A stretch of 64,000 nt of DNA. Source: Rhodopseudomonas sp. BAL398 (lineage in GTDB: Bacteria > Pseudomonadota > Alphaproteobacteria > Rhizobiales > Xanthobacteraceae). The stretch lies in the NCBI RefSeq assembly GCF_033001325.1, contig NZ_CP133111.1, positions 3,984,501-4,048,500 of the forward strand, given 5' to 3'. Numbering within the stretch: the stretch's first letter is position 1; each line of letters opens with the position of its first letter. Below, piece after piece: positions 17,887 to 29,124 of the stretch. The notes under the pieces are model-generated. The model did no database searches and was not told where the DNA came from. It saw nothing but the letters and a program-made list of their open reading frames with translations. Both the position numbers and the translations under genes were made by a program.

Positions 17887-20800
17887 GCGCGCCGCGCAGC
17901 ATTCCGTCGGAGGCCGTGGCGCGGCAGATCCAGGCCTCCGACCCGGCCGCGTCGGTTTTCGTCTCCGCCAATGCCGGCTCCGGCAAGACCCATGTGCTGG
18001 TGCAGCGGGTGATCCGGCTGCTGCTCGACGGCGTGCCGCCGGAGAAGATCCTGTGCATCACCTTCACCAAGGCGGCCGCCGCCAATATGGCGGAGCGGGT
18101 GTTTTCCACGCTCGGGCGCTGGGTGTCGCTGGATGATGCGGCGCTGACCGCCGCGGTGCGCGCCACCGGCGTCAAGACCGTCGACGCCGCGACGCTGATG
18201 CAGGCGCGCAAATTATTCGCCTGCGCGCTGGAGACGCCGGGCGGGCTGAAGGTGCAGACCATCCACGCTTTGTGCACGCGGCTGCTGCAGCAATTTCCGT
18301 TCGAGGCCAATGTGCCGGCGCGCTTCACCGTGCTGGACGAGCGCGACCAGGCCGAGATGATGGAGCGCGCCAGCCTCGCGGTGCTGCTGCAAGCGGCGTC
18401 GCAGCCCGGCAGCGCCCAGGGTCGCGCGCTGACACTGGCGATGACCAGCGCCGCCGACGTGACCTTTCGCGACGTGGTGCGCCAGGCCTGCACCAGCCGC
18501 GACCAGTTCATGGCCTGGACCGACCAAAGCGGCGGCGTCGATGGCGCGATGACGCAGCTAGCGGCCGCGCTCGATGTCGCGCCCGAAGACAGCTGCGACG
18601 CCGTCGAGCGGGAGATCGTCGACGGGCCGGAGCTGCCGCGCCGGCGCTGGGAGGAAGTCGCGGCCATTCTGGAGGGCGGCAACAAGACCGATGTCGATCA
18701 GGCAACTCGGCTGCGCGAGGCGCTGGCGCTGACCGGGACCGCGCAGATCGACAAATATCTGCAAGTGTTCCTCACCAAGGAGATGACGCCGCGCAAGACC
18801 GTGGCGACCAAGAAGATCGCCGACGCCCGCCCCGCACTTGCCGAAGTCTTGAAGCGCGAAAGCAGCCGCGTTGCCGCTTTGCTGGAGCGCCGCCGCGCGC
18901 TGTTGATGCGCGACCGCACCCAGGCTCTGTTAGTCATCGCCACCGCGGTGGCGGCGAATATCCGCCGCGAAAAGGCCGAGCGCGGCCTGCTCGATTATGA
19001 CGATCTGATCGACAAGACCCTGGAGATGCTGGACCGCGTCTCCTCGGCCTGGGTGCATTTCAAGCTCGACCGCGGCGTCGATCATCTGCTGATCGACGAG
19101 GCGCAGGACACCAGCCCGCGGCAATGGGACATTGTCGGCCATCTGATTTCCGAATTCACCACCGGGGCCGGCGCCCGCGACGGGCTGCGCCGCACGGTGT
19201 TCGCGGTCGGCGACGAGAAGCAGTCGATCTTCTCGTTCCAGGGCGCGGTGCCGCGCGAATTCGCCGAGCGCCGCGAACAATGGCGGCGGCGCTTCAAGGA
19301 CGCCGAGCTGAAATTCGACGCGGTCAATTTCAACTACTCGTTCCGCTCGGGTGCGGCGATCCTGCAATCGGTCGACTGGGTGTTCCGCGATCCGGCGATC
19401 TATCGCAGCATCCACGCCGACAGCGCCTATCCGGTGCATCAATCGCTGGCCGATGCCGGGCCGAGCCTGATCGATCTGTGGCCGCTCGAGGTGCCCGACG
19501 AGCGGCAGAATATCGAAGGCTGGCGCGCGCCGTTCGACGCGGTGTCGGAGACCAGCCCCGAGGTCCGGCTGGCGCAGCGGGTACAGGCCGAGATCGCAAC
19601 ATTGATCGCGCAGCGCACCACGACCGGCCCCGCGGGCGACCGCCGCGCGCTGCGCTATGGCGACATGCTGGTGCTGGTGCGCCGCCGCGGCAAGGCGTTC
19701 GACGCCATCATCCAGGCGCTCAAGCGCGGCGGCATTCCGGTCGCCGGCGCCGACCGGCTGAAGCTGACCGAGCATATCGCCATCATCGACCTGCTGCATC
19801 TGGCCGACGCGCTGCTGCTGCCGCAGGACGATCATGCGCTGGCGGTGGCGCTGAAGAGCCCGCTGTTCGGCCTCGACGATGACGATCTGTTTCGTCTGGC
19901 CTGGCGGCGCAAGGGCGCGCTGCGCGACGCGCTCGCGGCACAGGCTTCGACCGATGCCAAATTCGAAACGGCGTTGCGTCAGCTCATCGCTTGCGAGGCC
20001 CGCGCCAATGCCGAGACGCCGTTTGCCTTCTATGCCTGGCTGCTCGGCGGCCAGGGTGACGGTGAAGGTGACGGGGGTCGCGCGAAAATGCTGCGCCGGC
20101 TCGGCCCGGAGGCCAATGATGCGCTCGACGAGTTTCTGCAGCTGGCGCTGAGCTATGAGCAGAAGGCGCCGGCGTCGCTGCAGGGTTTCGTGACCTGGCT
20201 GCGCGCCGCCGATACCGAGGTCAAGCGCGACATGGAAATCTCGCGCGACGAGGTCCGGGTGATGACCGTGCATGGCGCCAAGGGGCTGGAAGCGCCGGTC
20301 GTGTTCCTGGTCGACACCACCTCGTCGCCGGCCGACACCCAGCGGCTCAATCTGGTGCATCTGCCGCGCGGCAATGCGGCGCCATCGGCGCCGGGCGTCG
20401 TGGTCTGGGCCGGCAAGAAGGCCGACGATCCGCCGGCCGTTGCAGAAGCCCGCGCCGCGATGGTGGCGCAGACCGAGGATGAATATCGGCGGCTGCTCTA
20501 TGTGGCGATGACCCGCGCCGCCGACCGGCTGATCGTCGGCGGCGTGATGCCCGGCAACCGCAACGAGGTGCGGCCGCTATCATGGTACGATCTGATCGTC
20601 ACCGGGCTGGAAAATTCCGGGCTGCTGATGCAGCAGGTGCCGCCGCCCGACGGCGTGGTGAAACGCTATCGCCGCGACGATGACGATGCGCCGGAGATCG
20701 GCGGCGTCGCCGAGACTCCCCTCGAAACAGCTGCGGTGATCGCGCCGCCCTGGCTGCGCAGACCTGCCCCCGCCGAGCCGAAGTCGGGCGGATCGCTGCG

Positions 20801-21389
20801 GCCATCCGATTCCGGCGACGGCGACGGCCGCCGCATCCGCCGCGGCGAATCCACCGAGACCCGCGCCCGCGCTCTGCAGCGTGGCGCGCTGGTGCATCGA
20901 CTGCTGCAATCGCTGCCAGATCTGCCGGCGGCGCGACGCCGCGATGCCGCGACGATCTATCTTGCCCGCAACGCCGCGGACTGGAGCGAGGCCGATCGCG
21001 AGGCGCTGGCGGCAAATGTTTTGGGGCTGATCGCCGATGCCAGATTTGCCGCGCTGTTCGGCCCCGGCAGCCGTGCCGAGGTGCCGATCGCCGGGCGATT
21101 GCCGCAGCCGGGCGCGCCGCTGCTGGTCTCGGGCCAGATCGACCGGCTGGTGGTGACGCCCGACGAGGTTTTGATCGTCGACTACAAGACCAACCACGCC
21201 CCGCCGCACAATGCCGCCGACACGCCACCCGAATACCTGCGGCAGCTGGCGCTGTATCGGGCCGTGCTCGCTAGACTATACCCTGACCGGCCCGTCCGCG
21301 CCGCGCTGATCTGGACCGAAAGCACTGAATTCATGGAGATTTCGGCGCCTGCGCTGGACGCGGAGCAGGCCTCCTTCATGTTGCCGTGA
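17883..21389 (+). CDS. addA: Double-strand break repair helicase AddA
   Basis: The product is 1168 aa, a UvrD/Rep-type SF1 helicase with a nuclease. Walker A is NAGSGKTHVL (about residues 34-43). Walker B is LLIDEAQDTSPRQWD. Motif III reads GDEKQSIFSFQGA, VMTVHGAKGLEAPVVF is motif V and YVAMTRAADRLI is motif VI. The C-terminal nuclease motif is LIVDYKTNHAPP. The ATG at 17883 is chosen because it overlaps the addB stop (ATGA). Co-translation with AddB is likely. Confidence 0.95.
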   Translation: MSAPRSIPSEAVARQIQASDPAASVFVSANAGSGKTHVLVQRVIRLLLDGVPPEKILCITFTKAAAANMAERVFSTLGRWVSLDDAALTAAVRATGVKTVDAATLMQARKLFACALETPGGLKVQTIHALCTRLLQQFPFEANVPARFTVLDERDQAEMMERASLAVLLQAASQPGSAQGRALTLAMTSAADVTFRDVVRQACTSRDQFMAWTDQSGGVDGAMTQLAAALDVAPEDSCDAVEREIVDGPELPRRRWEEVAAILEGGNKTDVDQATRLREALALTGTAQIDKYLQVFLTKEMTPRKTVATKKIADARPALAEVLKRESSRVAALLERRRALLMRDRTQALLVIATAVAANIRREKAERGLLDYDDLIDKTLEMLDRVSSAWVHFKLDRGVDHLLIDEAQDTSPRQWDIVGHLISEFTTGAGARDGLRRTVFAVGDEKQSIFSFQGAVPREFAERREQWRRRFKDAELKFDAVNFNYSFRSGAAILQSVDWVFRDPAIYRSIHADSAYPVHQSLADAGPSLIDLWPLEVPDERQNIEGWRAPFDAVSETSPEVRLAQRVQAEIATLIAQRTTTGPAGDRRALRYGDMLVLVRRRGKAFDAIIQALKRGGIPVAGADRLKLTEHIAIIDLLHLADALLLPQDDHALAVALKSPLFGLDDDDLFRLAWRRKGALRDALAAQASTDAKFETALRQLIACEARANAETPFAFYAWLLGGQGDGEGDGGRAKMLRRLGPEANDALDEFLQLALSYEQKAPASLQGFVTWLRAADTEVKRDMEISRDEVRVMTVHGAKGLEAPVVFLVDTTSSPADTQRLNLVHLPRGNAAPSAPGVVVWAGKKADDPPAVAEARAAMVAQTEDEYRRLLYVAMTRAADRLIVGGVMPGNRNEVRPLSWYDLIVTGLENSGLLMQQVPPPDGVVKRYRRDDDDAPEIGGVAETPLETAAVIAPPWLRRPAPAEPKSGGSLRPSDSGDGDGRRIRRGESTETRARALQRGALVHRLLQSLPDLPAARRRDAATIYLARNAADWSEADREALAANVLGLIADARFAALFGPGSRAEVPIAGRLPQPGAPLLVSGQIDRLVVTPDEVLIVDYKTNHAPPHNAADTPPEYLRQLALYRAVLARLYPDRPVRAALIWTESTEFMEISAPALDAEQASFMLP

Positions 21390-21486
21390 GCGTGCTTGAC
21401 CCGGCCCCGCCGCGTTCCTACCTTCACTTCATCATCCCGGCGCGATTCCCCCCGCCGCGCCTTTCATTGTTCAAACGAGGTACCCC

Positions 21487-21807
21487 ATGGCCGTTGGCAA
21501 GGTTTCAGACGTCGATTTCGAATCCGAAGTGTTGCAGGCGACGGGGCCGGTCGTGGTGGATTTCTGGGCGGAATGGTGCGGCCCCTGCCGCATGATCGCG
21601 CCGGCGCTGGACGAGATTTCCGGCGCGATGGGCGACAAGGTCAAGATCGTCAAGCTCAATGTCGATGAGAGCCCGAAGACCGCGTCGAAATACGGCGTGA
21701 TGTCGATCCCGACCCTGATGATCTTCAAGGGCGGCGAAATGGCCTCGCGCCAAGTCGGCGCCGCGCCGAAGCAGAAGCTGCAGCAGTGGATCAGCTCCGC
21801 GGTGTGA
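21487..21807 (+). CDS. trxA: Thioredoxin
   Basis: The product is 106 aa. The redox motif WCGPC has its cysteines at residues 31 and 34, and the cis-Pro loop SIPTLMIF is intact. It is a cytoplasmic protein disulfide reductant. It lies 97 bases after addA on the same strand, a linkage common in alphaproteobacteria. A clear intrinsic terminator follows. Confidence 0.97.
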   Translation: MAVGKVSDVDFESEVLQATGPVVVDFWAEWCGPCRMIAPALDEISGAMGDKVKIVKLNVDESPKTASKYGVMSIPTLMIFKGGEMASRQVGAAPKQKLQQWISSAV

Positions 21808-21830
21808 TCTGCGCGAAATAATTGAGTTGG

Positions 21831-21856
21831 ACGGCCGGCTTTTTGCCGGCCGTTTG
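21831..21856 (+). terminator. Intrinsic terminator after trxA
   Basis: ACGGCCGGC (21831-21839) pairs with GCCGGCCGT (21845-21853) over a T5 loop and is followed by TTGCGTT. It is placed 24 bases after the trxA stop. Confidence 0.85.
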
Positions 21857-21867
21857 CGTTGAAGGGG

Positions 21868-22953
21868 ATGGCAAATCTTCGAGCCCGCAAATCCTCCGCA
21901 CACGCCGCTCTCGCAGCGGACCCCGCTGCCGCGCCCGCCGCGATGGAGGCCCGGTCGGTCGATGCGATTCCGCGCGGCAGCCAATGGCAATATGAACCGA
22001 AATGGGATGGCTTCCGCTGCCTGCTGACGCGCAACGGCGACCTGGTCACGCTGCGCTCGAAATCCGGCGAAGACCTGACCCGCTATTTTCCCGAACTGGT
22101 CGACGCCGCGCTGACGCTGAAGGCGGGCGCCTTTCTGCTCGACGGCGAGATCGTGGTGCCGAAGGCCAAGACCTTTTCGTTCGACGACCTGCTGCAGCGG
22201 ATCCATCCGGCGGCGAGTCGAGTCAAGAAACTGGCGATCGCAACGCCGGCACTTTTTCTGGCGTTCGACCTGCTCGCAACCGCGCGGAGCAAAAATCTCG
22301 CGGCGCAGCCGCTGAGCAAGCGGCGCCCGGCGCTGGAAAGTTTCGCCGCTGCGCAGTTCAAGGCACAGCCGAGCTTTCGACTGTCGCCCGCAACGGCGCG
22401 CTATGCCATTGCCGAAAAATGGCTGGAGCAAGCCGGCGGCGGCTCCGATGGCGTAATCGCCAAGCGGCTCGACCTGCCCTACCAGGCCGGCAATCGCGAC
22501 GGCATGCAGAAGATCAAGAAATTCCGCAGCGCCGATTGCGTGATCGGCGGCTTTCGCTATGCCAGCAATAGGATCGCGGGCCGCGAGGTGGTCGGCTCGC
22601 TGCTGCTCGGGCTGTATGACGATTCCGGCCTGCTACATCACGTCGGCTTCACGTCGGCGATCAAGCGAGGCGAAAAGCCGGCTTTGACTGACAGGCTGGA
22701 AGCGCTGATCGCTGAGCCGGGCTTCACCGGAAATGCGCCGGGCGGGCCGAGCCGCTGGTCGACCGAGCGGTCCGCACAATGGCGCCCGCTGAAGCCGTCG
22801 CTGGTGGTCGAAATCTGCTACGACCATTTCAGCGGCGAGCGATTTCGCCACGGCACCCGCATCCTGCGCTGGCGGCCCGACAAGGCGCCGTCGCAATGCA
22901 CGATGGATCAGCTGCGGCAGAAGGCCGTCAATCCGTTGAAGCTCCTTGGATGA
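21868..22953 (+). CDS. Stand-alone ATP-dependent DNA ligase (LigC/LigD-ligase type)
   Basis: The product is ~361 aa. The nucleotidyltransferase motif EPKWDGFRC carries the Lys that becomes adenylylated. LDGEIVVP, FDLLATA and DGVIAKRLDLPY (motif IV-like) follow. An OB-fold segment closes it (GFRYASNR... ending IKRGEKPALTD). It has no polymerase or phosphoesterase module and no Ku gene is nearby, so it resembles the stand-alone ligases related to the LigD ligase domain. The start is uncertain: ATG 21868 has a purine run directly against it, and ATG 21943 is an alternative. Its end overlaps the convergent phosphoesterase gene by 26 bases. Confidence 0.85.
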   Translation: MANLRARKSSAHAALAADPAAAPAAMEARSVDAIPRGSQWQYEPKWDGFRCLLTRNGDLVTLRSKSGEDLTRYFPELVDAALTLKAGAFLLDGEIVVPKAKTFSFDDLLQRIHPAASRVKKLAIATPALFLAFDLLATARSKNLAAQPLSKRRPALESFAAAQFKAQPSFRLSPATARYAIAEKWLEQAGGGSDGVIAKRLDLPYQAGNRDGMQKIKKFRSADCVIGGFRYASNRIAGREVVGSLLLGLYDDSGLLHHVGFTSAIKRGEKPALTDRLEALIAEPGFTGNAPGGPSRWSTERSAQWRPLKPSLVVEICYDHFSGERFRHGTRILRWRPDKAPSQCTMDQLRQKAVNPLKLLG

Positions 22954-23686
22954 CCCAGCCGGTGGCGAGCGGCCCCGCAAGCTCCGGCCGGCCGTTGTGT
23001 CGCGCCAGCGCCGCCATCGCGTCGTGGTCATACGGCACCAGACGAAAGCTGACCTGCCAGCGGCCGGCGACCAGCTCCAGCACCGCGTAGCTCGGATCCG
23101 GCATGCCGGCCTGCACCACATGCGGATAAGGATGGGTATCGCGATAGCCGGGGCAGCCGGCGCTGCCGGGATTGACCACCAGCCGGCCGTCGCCGAGCCG
23201 CACCGCGCGCGGAATATGGGTGTGGGCGCACAGGATCAACGATTGCGAGATTCCCGCCGCCGCCTGTTCGATCGACGCCAGCGAGGCGATGCCGACGGTG
23301 CCGTCGGGGCTGACGGCGTCGAGCCAATAGGTCTCGTCATGCGCCGGCGTGGCGTGGCAGCAGAACACCTGGTCGCGATAGATCGCAGTGTTCGGCACGC
23401 GGCGCAGCCAGTCGAGATGCGCGGCGTCGAGCTGCTGATAAGCGGTGCGATCCCATGAACCCATCTTCTCGGGCAGCTGTTCGATCAGATAGCGGTCGTG
23501 ATTACCGCGGACATGCACGGCGTCGAGCGTCATAAAGATGTCCATGGTACGCCGCGCATCGAGCGGGCCGCTCGCCATGTCGCCGAGATTGACGATGTCG
23601 TCGATGCCCTGGGCGCGGATGTCCGCCAATACGGCTTCCAGCGCTAGATAGTTGCCGTGGACGTCGGCGATCACGGCGAAACGCAT
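22928..23686 (-). CDS. Metallophosphoesterase family protein (YfcE/MJ0936-like)
   Basis: The product is 252 aa. The calcineurin-like metal ligands appear in order: ADVHGN, NLGDMASGPLD, RGNHDRYL, a CHATPAHDE site and CAHTHIPRA. VNPGSAGCPG is the family's closing loop. The ATG at 23686 is chosen because it places ADVHGN at the N-terminus and has GGGGGA upstream. It is probably a cytoplasmic phosphodiesterase; the substrate is unknown. It lies 16 bases beyond the folC stop on the same strand, so it is probably the last gene of the trp-accD-folC run. Confidence 0.85.
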   Translation of the reverse strand: MRFAVIADVHGNYLALEAVLADIRAQGIDDIVNLGDMASGPLDARRTMDIFMTLDAVHVRGNHDRYLIEQLPEKMGSWDRTAYQQLDAAHLDWLRRVPNTAIYRDQVFCCHATPAHDETYWLDAVSPDGTVGIASLASIEQAAAGISQSLILCAHTHIPRAVRLGDGRLVVNPGSAGCPGYRDTHPYPHVVQAGMPDPSYAVLELVAGRWQVSFRLVPYDHDAMAALARHNGRPELAGPLATGWVIQGASTD

Positions 23687-23702
23687 GCAATCCCCCAATA
23701 GG

Positions 23703-25031
23703 TCAGGTCGGCGGCGTACCGTTAATCTCCAGCACATGGCCGGCCAGGTACAACGACCCAGCGATCAGGATACGCGGCGGCACCTCGTAAGCAAGCGCGG
23801 CGAGCTTGCGCAACGCCGTGTCGATATCGTCGGCGAGTTCGACCCGCATCCCGAGCGCGCGCGCGGCGTCCGTGAGCCGCTCCGGCGGCATCGCGTCGGC
23901 GCGATCGGGGATCGGCACCGCGATGATGTGGCGGGTGAGACCGGCGAAATTGCTTAAGAATCCCGCGGCGTCCTTGTTGGCCATCATGCCAGTGATCACC
24001 ACCAGCGGCCGCGACACCCGCTCCTCGAGATCGCCCAGCGCGGCCGCTGCGACCCGGCCGCCATCGGCATTGTGGCCGCCGTCGAGCCAGATCTCGCTGC
24101 CCGGCGGCGCCTGCGCGATCAGCCGACCCGCCGACAGCCGCTGCATCCGCGCCGGCCATTCGGCGCCGACCATGCCGGCCTCATAGGCGGCCTGGCCAAT
24201 ATTGAAACCGTCGAGCGCGCGCATCGTGGCGATCGCCAAGCCGGCATTGTCGACCTGATGCCGGCCGAACAATCTGGGCGCGGCCAGATCCATCAATCCG
24301 CGCTCGTCCTGATAGACCAGCCGGCCGTGCTCGATACCGACATGCCATTGCTGACCGCTGGCATGCAGCGGCGCGCGCATCCGCCGCGCCTGCTGCTCGA
24401 TCACTGCCATCGCCTCGGGCGCTTGCTCGGCGCAGATCACCGGGACGTCGCGCTTGATGATGCCGGCCTTCTCGGCGGCGATCTCGGCCAGCGTGCTGCC
24501 TAGAAATTCCGTGTGATCGATCCCGATCGGCGCCAGCACGCAGGCCGCGGGCCGCTCGAGCACATTGGTGGCGTCGAGCCGGCCGCCGAGACCGACTTCC
24601 AGCAGCAGCACATCGGCCGGGTTGCGCGCGAACAGATCGAACGCCCCGGCGGTCTCGATCTCGAACAGCGTGATCGGCTCGCCGGCATTGAGCCGTTCGC
24701 AATGCGCCAGCGCCGCGATCAGCTGATCGTCGCCGACCAATTTGCCGGCCAGCCGGATGCATTCATTGGGCCGCACCAGCCAGGGCGAGGTATAGACGTG
24801 GACGCGCAATCCCGCGGCTTCGAGGATCGCGCGCAGATAGGCGATAGTCGAGCCCTTGCCATTGGTGCCGGCGACATGGATCACCGGTGGCAGGCTGCGC
24901 TCGGGACGATCGAGCCGCTGCATCAGAGCCTGCATCCGCTCCAGGCCGAGATCGATGCGGTTGGGATGCAGCTTCGCCAGCCGCGCCCGCAGTGCGGCGA
25001 GCGTCGCGGCGGGAGCTGCGCCTTCGCTCAC
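23703..25031 (-). CDS. folC: Bifunctional folylpolyglutamate / dihydrofolate synthase
   Basis: The product is 442 aa. The P-loop [10 protein letters not shown] is followed by the family motif [14 protein letters not shown], and a C-terminal [10 protein letters not shown] (Mur ligase-like) is intact. It adds glutamate to folates. The start is the GTG at 25031: its first bases overlap the accD stop (GTGA) and the P-loop is then about 50 residues in, as in relatives. The upstream open frame would run inside accD. Confidence 0.94.
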   Translation of the reverse strand: MSEGAAPAATLAALRARLAKLHPNRIDLGLERMQALMQRLDRPERSLPPVIHVAGTNGKGSTIAYLRAILEAAGLRVHVYTSPWLVRPNECIRLAGKLVGDDQLIAALAHCERLNAGEPITLFEIETAGAFDLFARNPADVLLLEVGLGGRLDATNVLERPAACVLAPIGIDHTEFLGSTLAEIAAEKAGIIKRDVPVICAEQAPEAMAVIEQQARRMRAPLHASGQQWHVGIEHGRLVYQDERGLMDLAAPRLFGRHQVDNAGLAIATMRALDGFNIGQAAYEAGMVGAEWPARMQRLSAGRLIAQAPPGSEIWLDGGHNADGGRVAAAALGDLEERVSRPLVVITGMMANKDAAGFLSNFAGLTRHIIAVPIPDRADAMPPERLTDAARALGMRVELADDIDTALRKLAALAYEVPPRILIAGSLYLAGHVLEINGTPPT

Positions 25032-26002
25032 GCCTGCGGCGCGGCCGGCGCCACCACGGGCTCGGCCTCGGTTTCGGGGGAAGCGATCTCGGCCGGCTCG
25101 ACAACGGGTTCGGGAGCGGCCGGTTCGACCGGGGCCGCGACGACGACCTGCTCGAGCGGCGTCTTGGTCAGGATCCGGCACAGCCGCGCCAGCGTCGGGC
25201 GCAGGTCATGGCGGTGCACCACCATGTCGATCATGCCGTGGTCTTTGAGGTACTCGGCGCGCTGAAACCCGTCGGGGAGTTTCTCCCGGATGGTCTGCTC
25301 GATCACCCGCGCGCCGGCAAAGCCGATCAGCGCGCCGGGCTCGGCGATCTGCACGTCGCCCAGCATGGCGTAGGACGCGGTGACGCCGCCGGTGGTCGGG
25401 TTGGTCAGCACCACGATATAGGGCAGCTTGGCCTCGCGCAGCATCTGCACGCCGACCGTGGTACGCGGCATCTGCATCAGGGACAAAATGCCTTCCTGCA
25501 TCCGCGCGCCGCCGGAGGCGGCGAACATGATGAAGGGCGATTGTTTCTCCACCGCCAGTTCGAGACCGCGCACGATCGCCTCACCGGCGGCCATGCCGAG
25601 CGAGCCGCCCATGAAATCGAAATCCTGCACCGCGGCGACGACGCCGAGACCTTCGAGCTTGCCATAGCCGACCCGGATCGCATCATGGGCGCCGGTCTTG
25701 GTGCGGGCGTCCTTGATCCGGTCGACATATTTGCGCTCGTCGCGGAATTTCAGCGGATCGGCGGTGACCTCGGGCAGCGCGACGTCGAACCAGGTCTCGT
25801 GGTCGAAGATCGATTTGAGCCGCGCGGTGGCGCCCATCCGCATGTGATAATTCGAGCCGGGGATGACGAACTGGTTCTGCTCGACGTCCTTGTAGAACAC
25901 CAATTGCCCGGTATCGGGGCATTTGATCCACAGATTCTCCGGCGTATCGCGACGCAGGATGTTGCGGATCTTCGGACGTACGACGTTGGTCAACCAGTTC
26001 AT
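25028..26002 (-). CDS. accD: Acetyl-CoA carboxylase carboxyltransferase subunit beta
   Basis: The product is 324 aa and is the first committed enzyme part of fatty acid synthesis (with AccA). The crotonase-like core is complete ([24 protein letters not shown]-type loop, [14 protein letters not shown]). The N-terminal zinc ribbon is degenerate: Cys28 is kept, but the other three Cys positions of the E. coli protein read T, I and S (CPDT and IPGS). I recall this loss in other Rhizobiales, so it is probably lineage-typical. A Pro/Glu/Val-rich C-terminal tail (~45 residues) follows. Confidence 0.95.
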   Translation of the reverse strand: MNWLTNVVRPKIRNILRRDTPENLWIKCPDTGQLVFYKDVEQNQFVIPGSNYHMRMGATARLKSIFDHETWFDVALPEVTADPLKFRDERKYVDRIKDARTKTGAHDAIRVGYGKLEGLGVVAAVQDFDFMGGSLGMAAGEAIVRGLELAVEKQSPFIMFAASGGARMQEGILSLMQMPRTTVGVQMLREAKLPYIVVLTNPTTGGVTASYAMLGDVQIAEPGALIGFAGARVIEQTIREKLPDGFQRAEYLKDHGMIDMVVHRHDLRPTLARLCRILTKTPLEQVVVAAPVEPAAPEPVVEPAEIASPETEAEPVVAPAAPQA

Positions 26003-26093
26003 GACGTGCTCCGCGCCGCTGCTGGGGCAACGCTCCCAGCCGGGCTCACTGTCTATATGGCGGCCCGGGCGCAACCCGGCAACCGCCGCTTTC

Positions 26094-26107
26094 GGTCAAT
26101 ATTGACC
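26094..26107. promoter_or_regulatory. 14-bp perfect palindrome in the trpA-accD gap
   Basis: GGTCAATATTGACC is a perfect palindrome ten bases after the trpA stop (26118, minus strand) and about 90 bases before accD. No T tract follows. It could be an operator for accD-folC or half of a weak terminator. Confidence 0.35.
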
Positions 26108-26117
26108 CTATTTCAGC

Positions 26118-26951
26118 CTATTCGGCGGCCTGTTTGGCGCCATGGACCCCGGCAGCCAATGCGGCCACCAGATCGGCGACCGCGCCGACGGTCGCCGGGG
26201 TGGCGCGATTGTCGGCGTCCAGGCTTTGCTGCAACGCATCGATCAGCGCCGAGCCGACCACCGCGCCATTGGCCTTCCGGGCGATGGCGCGCGCCGCCTC
26301 CGGGGTGCGGATGCCGAAGCCGACGCAGACCGGCAGATCGGTATGGCGCTTGATCCGGGCGACCGCGGCGCCGACCTCGTCGGCGTCGGCGCTGCCGGAG
26401 CCGGTAATCCCGGTGATCGAGACGTAATAGACAAAGCCCGACGTATTGGCGAGCACCGCCGGCAGCCGCTGGTCGTCGGTGGTGGGCGTGGCGAGGCGGA
26501 TGAAATTCAGCCCGGCCTTCATCGCCGGCAGACACAGCTCGATGTCTTCTTCGGGCGGCAGATCGACGATGATCAACCCATCGACGCCGGCCTGCTTGGC
26601 ATCGACCAGGAATTTGTCGACGCCGTAGATGTAGATCGGATTGTAATAGCCCATCAGCACGATCGGCGTGGCGTCGTCGCCGTCGCGGAACGCGCGCACC
26701 ATCGCCAGCGTCTTCTTCAGCGTGGTGCCGGCCTTCAGTGCGCGCAAGCCCGCCGCCTGGATCGCCGGCCCGTCCGCCATCGGATCGGTGAACGGCATCC
26801 CGATCTCGATGATATCGGCGCCGGCCTTGGGCAGCGCCTTGATGATCGCAAGCGACGTCTCAAGATCGGGATCGCCCGCCATCACGAAGGTCACAAAGGC
26901 GGCGCGGCCTTGCTGCTGCAGAGCGGCGAAACGGGTGTCGATACGGGTCAT
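26118..26951 (-). CDS. trpA: Tryptophan synthase alpha chain
   Basis: The product is 277 aa and cleaves indole-3-glycerol phosphate to indole, passed to TrpB. The signature with the catalytic Glu ([20 protein letters not shown]) and the catalytic Asp region ([12 protein letters not shown]) are intact. The phosphate-binding GFGIRTPE loop is also present. The ATG at 26951 gives the normal N-terminus MTRIDTRF. It is separated from trpB by ~210 bases carrying an inverted REP-like pair. Confidence 0.97.
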   Translation of the reverse strand: MTRIDTRFAALQQQGRAAFVTFVMAGDPDLETSLAIIKALPKAGADIIEIGMPFTDPMADGPAIQAAGLRALKAGTTLKKTLAMVRAFRDGDDATPIVLMGYYNPIYIYGVDKFLVDAKQAGVDGLIIVDLPPEEDIELCLPAMKAGLNFIRLATPTTDDQRLPAVLANTSGFVYYVSITGITGSGSADADEVGAAVARIKRHTDLPVCVGFGIRTPEAARAIARKANGAVVGSALIDALQQSLDADNRATPATVGAVADLVAALAAGVHGAKQAAE

Positions 26952-26983
26952 GAGTGAGCGCCTGCGTTCTTTGAGAAGCCGAG

Positions 26984-27136
26984 GCCCCCACCCCAACCCT
27001 CCCCCGCGAGCGGGAGAGGGCGCAGGCTGTGCCAGAGGGAGAGGTCTTGCTTCACACGCGTGAATTTGATGGATGAGTTCGCCGCAACGGCGGCCGGTCC
27101 CCTCTCCCGCTTGCGGGGGAGGGTTAGGGAGGGGGC
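26984..27136. repeat. Inverted pair of REP-like elements between trpB and trpA
   Basis: A 37-bp element at 27100-27136 (CCCTCTCCCGCTTGCGGGGG, then an AGGGTTAGGGAGGGGGC tail) has an inverted partner at 26984-27020 with 34 of 37 matches. Each has its own hairpin and a G-rich tail. The family resembles the 42-bp repeats around the DUF559 gene at 40355-40805. The pair interrupts the trpFBA run. Confidence 0.8.
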
Positions 27137-27162
27137 GCCGTACTGCGAAGCCTGAACTGCAA

Positions 27163-28379
<1,217 letters not shown>

Positions 28380-28380
<1 letters not shown>

Positions 28381-29036
28381 CACATCATCAATTCTTGGCT
28401 GGCGCGCGCGGCGCGGAGGAAGGCGCGGATCAATTCGGGATCTTTCACCCCCGGCGCCGTCTCGACGCCCGAGGACACATCGACGCCGCCAGCGCGGGTC
28501 ACCCGCAGCGCCTCGGCGACATTGGAGGCATTGACGCCGCCAGATACCATAAAAGGCGCTTGCAGATCGAGGTCGCGCAGCAATTTCCAGTCGAACACCG
28601 CGCCGAGCCCGCCCGGCCGGGTCGCCCCCTTCGGCGGTCGCGCGTCGAACAGGATGCGGTCGGCAACCGCCGCATAGCGCGGCATTACGGCAAGATCGGC
28701 CGCCGTCGCCACGGCGATCGCCTTCATCACCGGCAGCCGGAATTTTTGCTTGATGTCGCCGACCCGCGCGGCGCTCTCGGCGCCGTGCAATTGCAGCAGG
28801 TCGGGTGCCAACGCATCGATGATGTCGGTGAGCAGCGCGTCGTCGGGATCGACGCTCAAGGCCACGATGGCGGCGCGGCCACGCGCCTGCCGGCCCAGCT
28901 CGCGCGCGCGCTCAAGGCCGAGATGTCGCGGCGACGCGGGAAAGAACACAAAACCCACCATGTCGGCGCCGGCGTCCAGCGCAGCGTCGAGCGTGTCTCG
29001 GGTCGACAAGCCGCAGATTTTGACGACGACAGGCAT
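28380..29036 (-). CDS. trpF: Phosphoribosylanthranilate isomerase
   Basis: The product is 218 aa, a TIM barrel of tryptophan synthesis. The catalytic Cys is in VKICGLS at the N-terminus. LQLHGAE, DARPPKG and the closing [16 protein letters not shown] are typical family segments. The ATG at 29036 is fixed by the KICG motif; the open frame upstream has no family character. Confidence 0.96.
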
Positions 29037-29124
29037 GAGCAACAGACATCGATCGCAATGGAATAAGCGCGAAGACCCTCGCAGCAGGATTGGCGGACGA
29101 CGAGACGCCGGCGGATGGGCGTTT

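Noticed and set aside
21859-21868. TTG at 21859 as ligase start
   Set aside because: It overlaps the trxA terminator region and has no ribosome-binding site; ATG 21868 was kept as a tentative start.
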